From Streptomyces sp. AJS327 (GTDB taxonomy: Bacteria; Actinomycetota; Actinomycetes; Streptomycetales; Streptomycetaceae), in the NCBI RefSeq assembly GCF_013450295.1, contig NZ_SKBR01000001.1, positions 1,430,001-1,494,000 of the forward strand: DNA of 64,000 nt, given 5' to 3'. Every line of letters starts with the position of its first letter. The first letter of the stretch is position 1. The notes below the pieces were generated by a model that saw only the letters and a list, made by a program, of their open reading frames with translations, had not been told where the DNA came from and searched no databases. Shown piece after piece: positions 8,425 to 18,092 of this stretch. The position numbers were made by a program, and so were the translations under genes.

Positions 8425-9408
8425 GTGGATGTATCCCTGCCCGTATGGGCGTTGACCATTGTTGGTCTCTGTGCCTTGATAGCCGTCGACTTCTTCGTCG
8501 GCGGCCGGAAGCCGCATGAGGTCTCCCTGCGGGAGGCCGGAATCTGGACCACGGTCTGGGTCGTGCTCGCCGGGCTCTTCGGCCTCGGCGTCTACCTCTT
8601 CGGCGGAGCCACCCCCTCCGGGGAGTTCTTCGCGGGCTTCGTCACCGAGAAGTCCCTCAGCGTCGACAACCTCTTCGTCTTCGTGCTGATCATGGCGAAG
8701 TTCGCCGTTCCCTCCATCTACCAGCAGCGGGTGCTGATGGTGGGGGTGCTGATCGCGCTGGTGCTGCGCGCCGTGTTCATCGCCGCGGGCGCCGCGATGA
8801 TCTCCGCCTTCTCCTGGGTCTTCTTCCTCTTCGGCGGTTTCCTCGTCTGGACGGCCTGGAAGCTCATCCGGGACGCCCGTCGCGAGGAGGAGCCGTACGA
8901 GGGCAACCGCTTCCTGCGGCTGGTCCAGCGCCGCGTCCCCTCCACCGACGAGTACCACGGCACGCGGCTATTCGTCCGGGAGAACGGCAGGCGGCTGATG
9001 ACGCCGATGCTGATCGTGATGCTGGCGATCGGCAGCACGGACGTGCTCTTCGCGCTGGACTCCATCCCCGCGATCTACGGGCTGACCCAGGACCCGTACC
9101 TCGTCTTCACCGCGAACGCCTTCGCGCTGATGGGGCTGCGGCAGCTGTACTTCCTGATCGGCGGACTGCTGCGGAAGCTGGTGCACCTGTCCTACGGGCT
9201 CTCGGTGATCCTCGGCTTCATCGGCGTCAAGCTGGTGCTCCACGCCCTGCACGAGACCGGGGTGCACGTCCCGCAGATCAGCATCCCCGTCTCGCTGAGC
9301 GTGATCTTCGGGGTGCTGCTGGTCACGACGGTCACCTCGCTGCTCGCCTCCCGCCGGGAGCGGGAGCGCGCCGAGGCCGACCGGGAGCACGCCGGAGTGG
9401 GTTCCTGA
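8425..9408 (+). CDS. terC: TerC-family integral membrane protein, probable Mn2+ exporter
   Basis: This 327-residue polytopic membrane protein of the TerC/Alx family has about eight hydrophobic segments. It carries the family's acidic intramembrane motifs: KSLSVDNLFVFVLIM near residue 75 and STDVLFALDSIPAI near residue 205. A GTG start at 8425 (VDVSLPVWALT) is preferred over the longer frame from 8398, because GGAGGGG lies eight bases before it. The upstream yybP-ykoY element ties it to manganese. TerC/Alx relatives export Mn2+ or help metallate exported proteins, and that role is inferred here. Physical links between TerC and TerD proteins have been reported in other bacteria, which fits the neighbouring genes. 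It ends convergently with a large phosphoesterase gene across a strong terminator. Confidence 0.93.
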   Translation: MDVSLPVWALTIVGLCALIAVDFFVGGRKPHEVSLREAGIWTTVWVVLAGLFGLGVYLFGGATPSGEFFAGFVTEKSLSVDNLFVFVLIMAKFAVPSIYQQRVLMVGVLIALVLRAVFIAAGAAMISAFSWVFFLFGGFLVWTAWKLIRDARREEEPYEGNRFLRLVQRRVPSTDEYHGTRLFVRENGRRLMTPMLIVMLAIGSTDVLFALDSIPAIYGLTQDPYLVFTANAFALMGLRQLYFLIGGLLRKLVHLSYGLSVILGFIGVKLVLHALHETGVHVPQISIPVSLSVIFGVLLVTTVTSLLASRRERERAEADREHAGVGS

Positions 9409-9434
9409 AGCGGCCCGCGCCGACACGGTGACGC

Positions 9435-9473
9435 GACGGCGCCCGGCCGGGAGTTCCCCGGCCGGGCGCCGTC
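9435..9473. terminator. Bidirectional terminator between terC and the phosphoesterase gene
   Basis: A perfect 17-bp inverted repeat with arms 9435-9451 and 9457-9473 and a 5-nt AGTTC loop sits in the 83-bp convergent gap, equidistant from both stop codons. Confidence 0.8.
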
Positions 9474-9491
9474 CCCCGTTGCTCGGGGCGC

Positions 9492-12400
9492 TCAGCGCAC
9501 CACGCGGATCGTCCGCTCGGCCCGCTCGCCGTTGACCTCCACGCTCAGCGTGACCGTCCCCGGCCGGTGGGCGACGAGCTTCCCGGAGTCCGGCCGGTAG
9601 GTGGCCACACAGCCGCCCTTCCCCGGCGTGACCGTGCCCGCGCCCGCGCCGCCGTTCTTCACGCAGAGCCCCCGCGAGCCCGACCAGTCGCCGCTGAGCG
9701 GCCAGTTGACCGGTACCTTCCGGGTCGCTTTCCCCTCGCCCTGGAGCACCTCGGCCGACGCCTCACCCCGCGCACCGGCCCGCAGCCGCTCCGGTGCGGT
9801 GAGGGTGAGCCCGTCCACATGGGCACGGGTCCGCACGGCGAGCCAGTCCCCGCCGCGCGGCGCCTTCCGGTCGACGCCGACCAGCGACCAGCCGGTGAAG
9901 CCGCCCTCGTCGGCCGCCGTGGCCGGGGCCTTCCCCGCGTTGCCGTTGATCAGGTACGGGACCCCGTTCACCCGCGAGGCGTCGAAGAAGCCGGTGTGCG
10001 CGCCGATGAACGCGGCGCCCTTGCCGCTGCGCGCCCGGAAGTCGCCGAGCCAGTCCTCCAGCAGGTCCGCCTCCATCCGGTCGGTGAGCTGGCTGGCGTG
10101 CGGCGGCGCCGGGTCCCGGGGCGGCACGTGTGAGATCACCGCGACCGAGTCGACCGAACGGTCCCGCCCCGCCGCGTCCAACTGTCGCCGCAGCTCGCGG
10201 TACTGCTCGTAACCACCGCCGCGCAGCGTCAGGGAGGAGGTGTCCAGGGTGATGAACCGGGTCCCCCGGTGGTCGAAGGTCCGGCGCGCCGGACCGAACT
10301 CCCTCACGAACTCCTCGGTCGATCCGCCCATCACCTCGTGGTTGCCCGGGACGTAGTACCAGGGCACGGCGTCTCCCAGCTCCTCCTCCAGCAGACGCCG
10401 GGCGAAGGCCAGGTCCTCGGGCGACCCCTCGTCCACCAGGTCGCCGTTGATGACGGCGAAGTCCGGCGCGGCGGCGCGGATCTCCCGGAGCGTGCGGCGC
10501 GCCTGCCGCACCGCCTCGCTGTCCGGCTCCCGTGCGACGAACTGCGCGTCCGAGAGGACCGCGAACCGCCAGTCCCGCCCGTCCACATCGGCCGCCGTGG
10601 AGATCAACCGGTCCCGGGGGCGGCTCAGTTCGGGCAGCTGGGCGTCGGGTGGGGTGCGCGCCACCAGGCCGTCGACGGTGACCTCACCGGCGTACCGCTC
10701 GGCGGCCCGGGTCTCGGCGAGGTAGAAGCGGTCGACACGCAGTGGGTACGCGGTGCCGTCCGGCACCTCGAAGGTGACCTGCCGCCAGCCCTCCCAGTCG
10801 ACGTGCGGGGCGCGGAGGGCGTGCGCGGCCCCGGTGGCGTCCCGCACCTGGAGGGAGGGCCAGGCCCCGCGCCCGTCCCCCTTGATCCACAGCGTGAGGG
10901 AGCGCGGCTGGCCGCTGATCGGCAGGGGTTCCGGCGGGGCGGCGTAGGCGGCCCGGGTCGCCGTCGACTCGCTGAAGTCGTAGCGGAGCCGGAGCCCCTG
11001 GCCGTTCCGTCCGTCCGGGTCGGCGGAGAGCGAGCCGGACGCCCGCGCGGCGCTGAACTCCCAGTCGTCGGCGTCCTCGAACTCGGCGAGCCCCTGGTCG
11101 CGCAGGCCGACGGTGACCGCCAGCTGGGCGCTCTTCCCCCGCACCGTGACGGTCACCGTTCCGGAGGCCGACTTCCGCCCGGCACCGGCCCGGACGGTGA
11201 AGGCCCCCGCCTCCCGGTCACGGTCCGGCGCGATGGTGAACAGCCGCTTGTCGTACTCCAGTTGGACGTCGGCGGGGTCGATCGGGGCGCTGCTGCCGTC
11301 GGCGGCGAACCCGGTCACCCCGAAGGAGCCGGTGTCCGAGGCGTCGGCGAGCCCCACCCGGTCGCTCGTCGGGCGCACCCGGTCCAGCTCACCCAGGACG
11401 GACAGCCGCGTCGATCCCGTGGCCTCGCCCTGCCGGGCCGTCACCTCCACCTCTCCGGAGCGGCGGGCGTGGAACACCCCCTCCGCGTCCACCGTGCCCA
11501 CGTTCCCCCGGGCGGTGTGCCAGCCGGGCCGGGCGGGAGCCGGGCCGTACGTCTCGTCGTGACCGGCCGCCGTCAGCCTCCGGGTGAGCCCCGGGAAGAC
11601 CCGCTCGGGGTGGCCGCCCGGCACGTTGTCCGCCGTGGGCGCCCGGTCCGGGTCGATGGCCGTCTCGACCCAGAGGCCGGTGAGCCGCCCGCTGCCCTCG
11701 GGCGCGGTCAGCGCGATGCCGTTCGGCACCTTCCGCTCCTCGCCGTCCGACGGGGAGTTCTCCAGCTGGGGCTTCTCCGCGCCCGGCTCCCGGGCGAGCA
11801 GCGTGGAGGAGCCGCCACCGTCCAGGTTGAGCGCGTTGTGCGCCCCCAACTCCTTCATCAGCCGCCCGAGTTCGGTGAGCGTCACCCCGCCGGAGGCCGC
11901 CTGCCGCCCGTCCACGGTGAGGACGTGCATCGTCCCGCCGTCCGCGGAGAAGCCGACGGCGGTGCGCGGGGCCGCCGCGTTGTTCGGCCTGCCCTCCCAG
12001 TCCTGCGGCTTCCCGTCGACCACCAGCAGCCCCCGGCCGCCGACGGCGGTGCGCGGCACCGGGCCGCCGTCGGTGCGCACCCGGTACTCCCAGCTCACCC
12101 GGTCCCCGGCGCGCAGCGCCGACAGCGCCCTCGCGCCCGCGCCGCGCCCCACCAGCACCGTGCTGTCCTTCGGGATGGCGCCCTCGCCGGGCTTCCGCGC
12201 CGTGGTGGTGACCGCGCCGTCCTCCACCACGACCTCGACCGCCTCGGCGGCGCCGTCGGTGGTCAGCGCGCGGTCGGCGGTGCCCCAGCGCGTGTCGTAC
12301 GCGCCCACGCCGTCCTCCGGAACGTCGGCCGCGTTGTGGCCGTCCAGCTTCCGCTTGCCGTCCGGCAGCGTCAGGCCGCCCTCGAAGTACAGGTCGAGGA

Positions 12401-13004
12401 CCCGGCCCGCGGCGCCCGGGCCGATCCCCACGGCCTCCGAGACGTCCGGCGCGGGGGAGTGGGTCGCCTCGCCGTCCCGGACGCCGGGACCCAGCGGCGC
12501 GCCCGTCTCGTTGATGTCGAAGAAGTCCGCGTTGAGGGCCGCGACCGTGCGACGGCCCTCACCCGGGTCGTGCCCGGCGGCCAGGTCACTCACCTTCCGC
12601 GGCGTGGAGACCTCCCCGGAGGAGAGGTAGTCGGTCCGCGTGCCCTCCGTGCCGCCCCCGAGGTCCACGCTCAGCGCGTCGGCACGCAGCCAGGCGTCGG
12701 GGCGCAGCCGGTCGAAGGAGGTGAGCGTGGTGCCGGGCGCCACCGGGCGGGTGGTGCGGGACAGCTCCATCCCCTCGTCGCCCGGGAGCGCCCGGGGGCG
12801 CCGTGGCAACTCCCCGGCGGACGATCCGGGCGCCGCCGCCACCGGCCCGGGCTGCTGCCGGGCCGGGGCCGCCCCCGGCGCCGCCTGCGCGGCCGGGGTG
12901 AGGCCGAGGGCGACCGCCGTGGTCACCACCGCGCCGAGCAGAGCCCGGGCGCCCTGTCTGTGCCGTCCTCCGCGCCGTCCTGTGCTGTGGTGCGATTCCG
13001 TCAC
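9492..13004 (-). CDS. Large secreted phosphodiester glycosidase / metallophosphoesterase
   Basis: This protein has 1170 residues. Residues 1-42 form a long Arg-rich signal peptide ending near AAQAAPG. A NAGPA/DUF2233-type phosphodiester glycosidase domain follows, with the motif NLDGGGSSTL near residue 393. Immunoglobulin- and carbohydrate-binding-like beta regions come next. A calcineurin-type phosphoesterase domain spans about 805-1010, with SDAQF, INGDLVD, GNHEV and SHVPPRD blocks and a late GAHTG motif. The first motif is DxQ rather than the usual DxH. A beta-rich tail ends the chain. The start is the GTG at 13004, which directly precedes the signal peptide and has GGGGGTT upstream; the longer frame runs into repeat DNA. 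It is presumably extracellular phosphate scavenging or envelope glycophosphodiester turnover. The two activities are inferred from domains only. Confidence 0.85.
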   Translation of the reverse strand: MTESHHSTGRRGGRHRQGARALLGAVVTTAVALGLTPAAQAAPGAAPARQQPGPVAAAPGSSAGELPRRPRALPGDEGMELSRTTRPVAPGTTLTSFDRLRPDAWLRADALSVDLGGGTEGTRTDYLSSGEVSTPRKVSDLAAGHDPGEGRRTVAALNADFFDINETGAPLGPGVRDGEATHSPAPDVSEAVGIGPGAAGRVLDLYFEGGLTLPDGKRKLDGHNAADVPEDGVGAYDTRWGTADRALTTDGAAEAVEVVVEDGAVTTTARKPGEGAIPKDSTVLVGRGAGARALSALRAGDRVSWEYRVRTDGGPVPRTAVGGRGLLVVDGKPQDWEGRPNNAAAPRTAVGFSADGGTMHVLTVDGRQAASGGVTLTELGRLMKELGAHNALNLDGGGSSTLLAREPGAEKPQLENSPSDGEERKVPNGIALTAPEGSGRLTGLWVETAIDPDRAPTADNVPGGHPERVFPGLTRRLTAAGHDETYGPAPARPGWHTARGNVGTVDAEGVFHARRSGEVEVTARQGEATGSTRLSVLGELDRVRPTSDRVGLADASDTGSFGVTGFAADGSSAPIDPADVQLEYDKRLFTIAPDRDREAGAFTVRAGAGRKSASGTVTVTVRGKSAQLAVTVGLRDQGLAEFEDADDWEFSAARASGSLSADPDGRNGQGLRLRYDFSESTATRAAYAAPPEPLPISGQPRSLTLWIKGDGRGAWPSLQVRDATGAAHALRAPHVDWEGWRQVTFEVPDGTAYPLRVDRFYLAETRAAERYAGEVTVDGLVARTPPDAQLPELSRPRDRLISTAADVDGRDWRFAVLSDAQFVAREPDSEAVRQARRTLREIRAAAPDFAVINGDLVDEGSPEDLAFARRLLEEELGDAVPWYYVPGNHEVMGGSTEEFVREFGPARRTFDHRGTRFITLDTSSLTLRGGGYEQYRELRRQLDAAGRDRSVDSVAVISHVPPRDPAPPHASQLTDRMEADLLEDWLGDFRARSGKGAAFIGAHTGFFDASRVNGVPYLINGNAGKAPATAADEGGFTGWSLVGVDRKAPRGGDWLAVRTRAHVDGLTLTAPERLRAGARGEASAEVLQGEGKATRKVPVNWPLSGDWSGSRGLCVKNGGAGAGTVTPGKGGCVATYRPDSGKLVAHRPGTVTLSVEVNGERAERTIRVVR

Positions 13005-13024
13005 ATCAACCCCCACAAAAACGG

Positions 13025-13064
13025 GTTCACCATGCGATCTCCACACGGTTCCCACAGATTCCCA
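13025..13064. promoter_or_regulatory. Possible PHO box (PhoP direct repeats)
   Basis: Starting at 13025, 13036, 13047 and 13058 are GTTCACC, GATCTCC, GGTTCCC and ATTCCCA, spaced in the 11-bp register of Streptomyces PhoP direct-repeat units. They lie just upstream of the secreted phosphoesterase start at 13004. Only the first matches the consensus fully. Confidence 0.35.
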
Positions 13065-13485
13065 AGGAGGGTGTGAGAGGCACCAGATGACGGAGGTGAA
13101 CACGGCACGAACCCGCCATCGGCCGTAAGAACCCGCCAGGTGGCCGAGGGCTCCCGGGGTTTCGGTCACCGCGCGCCGGGCAGGCCGAGAGGCTCCGTTC
13201 AGGTGGTTCAGGTGGTTCAGGTGGTTCAGGTGGTTCAGGTGGTTCAGGTGGTTCAGGCGGTTCAGGCCGTTGGGGCCGCGCGGGCCCGGACCGGACCGGA
13301 CCCAGCCCGCGCTCCGCGACCCCACGGGACGCACCCGGCGCCGCCCGAACGACGGCCGCCCGCCACCGCTGCCGGATGGGAGCGGAGGCGGGCGGAACGG
13401 AGGCCCGGAGGAACGCGAGCCGGGCGGGCGGTGCGGGCGGGGAGGCGGCCAGGGGCCCGTCCGGGCGGTGGGCGCGAGCCCCCGG
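13065..13485. other. Non-coding gap with a 9-bp minisatellite
   Basis: No convincing gene lies between the phosphoesterase promoter and the Rieske gene. Frames crossing it have poor codon bias or are driven by the repeat at 13202-13264. The region 13265-13480 is simple G/C-rich sequence without a recognisable signal. Confidence 0.6.
13202..13264. repeat. Tandem 9-bp repeat (GGTGGTTCA)
   Basis: Six perfect head-to-tail copies of GGTGGTTCA (13202-13255) are followed by one GGCGGTTCA copy and a degenerate one. GTTCA at 13197-13201 is a partial leading copy. If translated in the minus-strand frame it reads (NHL)n, but it lies outside any supported gene. Confidence 0.9.
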
Positions 13486-13926
13486 TCAGGCGCTGGGCCG
13501 GACGAGCAGCGTGCCGTCCTTCTCCACGCTGACCGGCAGCTTCCGCAGCGGAGCCGTCGCCGGGCCGCGCGTCACCTCGCCGGAGTCGACGCGGAAGCGG
13601 CTGCCGTGTCGTGGGCAGCTCGCCTCCTTGCCCTCCACGCCGCCCAGCGGATTGCTCTGGTGCGTGCAGACCGCGCTGAAGGCGGTGAACTCGTCCTTCT
13701 TCACCTGCGCGACCAGCACCTTCTCCGCCGCGTACAGCTTCGCGCCGCCGACCGGGACGGCGCTCGCCGCCCCGAGCCGGATCTCGCCCTCCGGACCCTC
13801 CCGCTTCGAGTCCCCGCCGTCGTCCTCGGCGGGGCCGGAACAGGCCGCCGCGGTCAGGCCGAGCGCCGCCAGAGCGGTGCCGCACAGCATGGTGCGGCGC
13901 GGGATGTGCTGTTCGTTCGTGGTCAT
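13486..13926 (-). CDS. Tat-exported Rieske [2Fe-2S] lipoprotein
   Basis: This 146-residue protein has a twin-arginine signal (IPRRTMLCGTALAALG) ending in a lipobox-like TAAAC near residue 28. It is followed by a Rieske domain with both cluster-binding motifs: CTHQSN (Cys-x-His) and CPRHGSRF (Cys-x2-His). This predicts a folded, cluster-loaded protein anchored on the outer face of the membrane. The ATG at 13926 is chosen over the longer frame from 13965 because it leaves a normal Tat leader. The gene follows uvrA by 42 bp on the same strand and may be cotranscribed, although no functional link is evident. The electron-transfer partner is unknown; it is not part of a bc1 complex operon. Confidence 0.9.
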   Translation of the reverse strand: MTTNEQHIPRRTMLCGTALAALGLTAAACSGPAEDDGGDSKREGPEGEIRLGAASAVPVGGAKLYAAEKVLVAQVKKDEFTAFSAVCTHQSNPLGGVEGKEASCPRHGSRFRVDSGEVTRGPATAPLRKLPVSVEKDGTLLVRPSA

Positions 13927-13968
13927 CCGCCGCACTGTACGTCCTCCCTGACCGGTGGCCGCCACGGG

Positions 13969-16900
13969 TCAGCGCTTCTTGGGCGCCGCCCGCCCGGCGC
14001 TCCGCGCACCCTTCGCTGGCGCCTTCGCGGACCCCTTCGCGGAAGCGCTCGCCTTCTTCGCACCGCTCTTCCGCGCACCGCCCCGCCCCGCGCCGTCGCC
14101 CGCCCGGGTGGGCTGGGTGGCGTCGCTGACGCGGCTGCCCAGCACCTCGCGGAGGAACTTCCCGGTGTGGCTCGCGGGCAGCCCGGCGACCTGCTCCGGG
14201 GTGCCCTCGGCGACCAGGGTCCCGCCACCGCTGCCGCCCTCGGGCCCGAGGTCGACCACCCAGTCGGCGGTCTTGATCACGTCCAGGTTGTGCTCGATGA
14301 CGAGCACGGTGTTCCCCTTCTCCACCAGGCCGTCCAGCACCCCGATGAGCTTGCGGATGTCCTCGAAGTGCAGCCCGGTGGTCGGCTCGTCCAGCACGTA
14401 GACGGTGCGGCCGGTGGACCGCCGCTGGAGCTCGCTGGCCAGCTTGACCCGCTGCGCCTCACCGCCGGAGAGGGTGGGCGCTGGCTGGCCCAGCCGGACG
14501 TAGCCCAGACCGACGTCGTTCAGCGTGCGCAGGTGACGGGAGATGGCGGGCACCGCCTCGAAGAAGTCCATCGCCTGCTCGATGGGCATGTCGAGCACCT
14601 CGGCGATGGACTTGCCCTTGTAGTGCACCTCCAGGGTCTCCCGGTTGTAGCGCGCTCCGTGGCAGACCTCGCAGGGGACGTAGACGTCCGGCAGGAAGTT
14701 CATCTCGATCTTGATCGTGCCGTCGCCGGAGCAGTTCTCGCACCGGCCGCCCTTGATGTTGAACGAGAAGCGGCCCGGCAGGTACCCGCGGACCTTGGCC
14801 TCGGTCGTCTCCGCGAAGAGCTTCCGGACGTGGTCGAAGACGCCGGTGTAGGTCGCCGGGTTGGAGCGCGGGGTGCGCCCGATCGGCGACTGGTCGACGT
14901 GGACCACCTTGTCGACCAGGTCGTCCCCCTCCACCCTGCGGTGCCGCCCCGGCACCGACTTCGCGCCGTTCAGCTCCCGCGCGAGGTGGGTGTAGAGGAT
15001 GTCGTTGACCAGGGTCGACTTGCCCGACCCCGAGACACCGGTGACGGCGGTGAACAGGCCGAGCGGGAAGGTGACGTCGACGTCCCGCAGGTTGTTCTCG
15101 CGGGCGCCGACCACCGTCAGCTCCCGGCCCGGCTCGGGGGCCCGCCGCTCGGTGGGGACCGGGATCTCCGCCCGGCCGGAGAGGTAGTCCCCGGTCGCCG
15201 AGGCCCGGTTGGCCAGCAGCCCCTTCAACGGGCCGCTGTGCACCACCTGACCGCCGTGCTCCCCGGCGCCGGGCCCTATGTCCACGACCCAGTCGGAGGC
15301 CTTGATGGTGTCCTCGTCGTGCTCGACGACGATGAGCGTGTTGCCCAGGTCGCGCAGGCGCACCAGGGTCTCGATCAGCCGGTGGTTGTCGCGCTGGTGG
15401 AGGCCGATCGACGGCTCGTCCAGGACGTAGAGCACACCGACCAGGCCCGAGCCGATCTGCGTGGCCAGCCGGATGCGCTGCGCCTCGCCACCGGAGAGCG
15501 TGCCCGCCGCGCGGTTCAGGGAGAGGTAGTCCAGGCCGACGTCCACCAGGAAGCGCAGCCGCTCGTTGACCTCCTTGAGCACCCGCTCCGCGATGGTCTT
15601 CTCGCGGTCGTCCAACCGGAGGCCGAGCAGGAAGTCCGCGCACTCGCTGATGGACATCGCGGCGATCTCCGCGATCGACTTCCCCTGGACCGTGACCGCG
15701 AGCACGATCGGCTTGAGCCGGGTCCCCTCGCAGCTGGGGCAGGGCACCTCCCGCATGTACCCCTCGAAGCGCTCCCGGCTGCTGTCGGTCTCCGCCTCCT
15801 GGTGGCGCCGCCGGACGAACGGCACGACGCCCTCGAACGCGGTGGTGTACGCGCGCTCCCGGCCGTACCGGTTGCGGTAGCGCACCTCGATCTGGGTCTT
15901 GTGCCCGTGCAGCAGGGCCTTCTTCGCCCGCTGCGGCAGCCCGGCCCACGGGATGTCGGTGCGGAAGCCGAGGGCGTCCGAGAGGGCGTTGACCAGCCGC
16001 CCGAAGTACTCCCTGGTGTGCCCGTGCGACCAGGGGTGGAGCGCGCCCTCGTCGAGCGACTTCTCCTCGTCCGGAACGATCAGGTCGGGGTCGACCTCCA
16101 TCCGGGTGCCGATCCCGGTGCACTCCGGGCAGGCGCCGAAGGGGGAGTTGAAGGAGAAGCTGCGCGGCTCCAGCTCCTCGAAGGAGAGGTCGTCGTACGG
16201 GCAGTAGAGGTGCTCGGAGTACATCCGCTCGCGCTGCGGGTCGTCCTCGTCGAGGTCGACGAAGTCCAGGATCACCATGCCGCCGGAGAGGCCGAGCGCG
16301 GTCTCCACCGAGTCGGTGAGCCGCCGCTTGGCGTTCTCCTTGACCGTGAGCCGGTCGACCACCACCTCGATGGTGTGCTTCTCCTGCTTCTTCAGCTTCG
16401 GCGGATCCGAGAGCTGCACCGTTCGCCCGTCCACCCGGGCGCGGCTGTACCCCTTGGTCTGCAACTCGGCGAAGAGGTCGACGAACTCCCCCTTCCGCTC
16501 CCGGACCAGCGGCGAGAGCACCTGGAAACGGCTGCCGGGCTCCAGCGCGAGCACCTTGTCCACGATGGCCTGCGGCGACTGCCGGGAGATCGGGCGCGCG
16601 CACTCGGGGCAGTGCGGTCTGCCGATCCGGGCGTAGAGCAGGCGGAGGTAGTCGTAGACCTCGGTGATGGTGCCGACCGTCGAGCGCGGGTTGCGCGAGG
16701 TCGACTTCTGGTCGATGGAGACGGCGGGCGAGAGGCCCTCGATGAAGTCCACGTCGGGCTTGTCCATCTGCCCGAGGAACTGCCGCGCGTAGGAGGACAG
16801 CGACTCCACGTAGCGGCGCTGGCCCTCCGCGAAGATCGTGTCGAAGGCGAGCGAGGACTTGCCCGAACCCGACAGACCGGTGAAGACGATGAGCGAGTCG

Positions 16901-16971
16901 CGGGGGAGGTCGAGCGAGACGTTCCGCAGATTGTGCTCGCGCGCGCCACGGACGAGAAGACGGTCGGCCAC
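13969..16971 (-). CDS. uvrA: UvrABC system protein A
   Basis: UvrA is the damage-recognising dimeric ABC ATPase of excision repair. The 1000-residue protein has the first ATPase half with GLSGSGKSS near residue 31 and [14 protein letters not shown]. The second half has GVSGSGKST and [14 protein letters not shown]. Zinc-module cysteines are visible in [16 protein letters not shown] and CENCSGDG. It ends in a Lys/Ala-rich tail of about 45 residues after ATQPTRAG, common in actinomycete homologues. The start is placed at GTG 16971 ([14 protein letters not shown]), where homology begins, with GAAAGGT upstream; a GTG at 16983 is the alternative. No LexA box is visible upstream. The divergent gap to the next gene is about 220 bp. 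Confidence 0.98.
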   Translation of the reverse strand: MADRLLVRGAREHNLRNVSLDLPRDSLIVFTGLSGSGKSSLAFDTIFAEGQRRYVESLSSYARQFLGQMDKPDVDFIEGLSPAVSIDQKSTSRNPRSTVGTITEVYDYLRLLYARIGRPHCPECARPISRQSPQAIVDKVLALEPGSRFQVLSPLVRERKGEFVDLFAELQTKGYSRARVDGRTVQLSDPPKLKKQEKHTIEVVVDRLTVKENAKRRLTDSVETALGLSGGMVILDFVDLDEDDPQRERMYSEHLYCPYDDLSFEELEPRSFSFNSPFGACPECTGIGTRMEVDPDLIVPDEEKSLDEGALHPWSHGHTREYFGRLVNALSDALGFRTDIPWAGLPQRAKKALLHGHKTQIEVRYRNRYGRERAYTTAFEGVVPFVRRRHQEAETDSSRERFEGYMREVPCPSCEGTRLKPIVLAVTVQGKSIAEIAAMSISECADFLLGLRLDDREKTIAERVLKEVNERLRFLVDVGLDYLSLNRAAGTLSGGEAQRIRLATQIGSGLVGVLYVLDEPSIGLHQRDNHRLIETLVRLRDLGNTLIVVEHDEDTIKASDWVVDIGPGAGEHGGQVVHSGPLKGLLANRASATGDYLSGRAEIPVPTERRAPEPGRELTVVGARENNLRDVDVTFPLGLFTAVTGVSGSGKSTLVNDILYTHLARELNGAKSVPGRHRRVEGDDLVDKVVHVDQSPIGRTPRSNPATYTGVFDHVRKLFAETTEAKVRGYLPGRFSFNIKGGRCENCSGDGTIKIEMNFLPDVYVPCEVCHGARYNRETLEVHYKGKSIAEVLDMPIEQAMDFFEAVPAISRHLRTLNDVGLGYVRLGQPAPTLSGGEAQRVKLASELQRRSTGRTVYVLDEPTTGLHFEDIRKLIGVLDGLVEKGNTVLVIEHNLDVIKTADWVVDLGPEGGSGGGTLVAEGTPEQVAGLPASHTGKFLREVLGSRVSDATQPTRAGDGAGRGGARKSGAKKASASAKGSAKAPAKGARSAGRAAPKKR

Positions 16972-17192
16972 GCCGGTTGGCACCTTTCGTGAGAAAACGG
17001 GACTCCCGAGACGGTTCGGGTGCCCCCGACCAAGAGTATGGGGGGCGCCGACCGGGTGTCCCGGTGGATCCAGCCAGCGCCCCACCGACTCTATAGCACG
17101 CCCATTCGATTTACCGGCTCCCCGGCACACCACACCACCGATCGCCCTCACTCGCCCGTGGGATGGGCCTCGCGGGCGCTATGTTGACGGTT

Positions 17193-18083
17193 ATGACGGT
17201 CACGATGCCGCCCGCCCAGGACGCGGCGCGCGCCAGGGAGGCCACCGGCCGCCTGCTGGCCGCGCTGAGCCCGCCCTCCGAGGAGCGCTCAGCCCCGACA
17301 GCCCAGGCAGCCCCCGCGGACCTCGGTAATCCGGCAGCCACCGGAGGTGCCCGGAGTACCGGAGGCCGCGGCGGACCCGGGCGCACCGGCGCCGGGGAGC
17401 GTGACCGCGCCGCCCGGCCGTGGTGGGCGGGGCCCCCGGGCGCCGAGCCGGTCGAGCGCAGGCCCTCGCTGCTGCCGGGCTGGACGGTGGGACACGTCCT
17501 CACCCACCTGGCCCGGAACGCCGACGCCCTGGTGAACCTGGTCAACGGCCGCCCGATGTACGCCGGCGAGACGCGGCGCGACGACGATATCGAGCGGGGC
17601 GCCGGCCGCCCCCTCGCCGCCCTGCTGGAGGACGTCCGCACCGCCTCGGCGCGGCTGGACGCGGCGTTCGGGGAGCTGACCGAGGCCGATTGGCGGCGCA
17701 CCGTCGAGCTGCGCGGCGGTCTCACCGACCGGCTGTCGGGGCTGCCCTTCCGGCGCTGGGCGGAGGTCGAGCTGCACCGGGTGGACCTCGGTCTCGGCTA
17801 CCACGTGGACGACCTGCCCCGGGACTTCGTCGACCGGCAACTCACCGCGCTCGCCCAGCGGTTCGCCGGGCACCCGGGGATCGCGGCCGCCATCGAACTG
17901 CGGCCTGGATCGGGGGGCGCGGGGACCGGCTCGGAGGGCGCGCTGATCCGCACGGGCGCTCCGGGCGGCGAGGTGGTGGCTGTCTCCGGCAGCCCGGCCG
18001 CCCTGCTGGGCTGGCTCACCGGCCGGGGCGGGACCCGGAGTCTGCGGGTGCGGGGTTCCCTGCCCGCGCTTCCGCCGCTCTAG
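17193..18083 (+). CDS. Maleylpyruvate isomerase-family mycothiol-dependent protein
   Basis: This 296-residue DinB-like protein belongs to the mycothiol-dependent maleylpyruvate isomerase family. The metal ligands fit the family pattern: His in GWTVGHVLTHLARN near residue 105, and the Glu/His pair in WAEVELHRVDLG near residue 195. The N-terminal half carries a variable, Gly/Arg-rich insert (about residues 30-85) before the conserved core. The ATG at 17193 is preferred, with TATGTT seven bases upstream as a possible -10. It lies immediately before a hydrolase with a glyoxalase II-like fold, so the pair could handle thiol adducts. The substrate is not known; the family name does not mean maleylpyruvate is the substrate here. 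Confidence 0.85.
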   Translation: MTVTMPPAQDAARAREATGRLLAALSPPSEERSAPTAQAAPADLGNPAATGGARSTGGRGGPGRTGAGERDRAARPWWAGPPGAEPVERRPSLLPGWTVGHVLTHLARNADALVNLVNGRPMYAGETRRDDDIERGAGRPLAALLEDVRTASARLDAAFGELTEADWRRTVELRGGLTDRLSGLPFRRWAEVELHRVDLGLGYHVDDLPRDFVDRQLTALAQRFAGHPGIAAAIELRPGSGGAGTGSEGALIRTGAPGGEVVAVSGSPAALLGWLTGRGGTRSLRVRGSLPALPPL

Positions 18084-18086
18084 GGT
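18081..18086 (+). promoter_or_regulatory. Putative -10 element of a leaderless promoter
   Basis: TAGGGT overlaps the preceding stop codon and is followed by exactly six bases and the ATG at 18093. This is the same spacing as at uvrB, uvrC, dapD and the EI24 gene. Confidence 0.55.
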
Positions 18087-18092
18087 GGCGCC

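Noticed and set aside
13005..13334. N-terminal extension of the phosphoesterase containing an (NHL)n repeat
   Set aside because: It is the translation of the 9-bp minisatellite; the signal peptide begins at GTG 13004 with its own ribosome binding site.
16972..17192. LexA/SOS box search upstream of uvrA (and of uvrB)
   Set aside because: Only isolated GTTCG-like halves are seen; no CGAAC-N4-GTTCG palindrome is present, so SOS control cannot be claimed.
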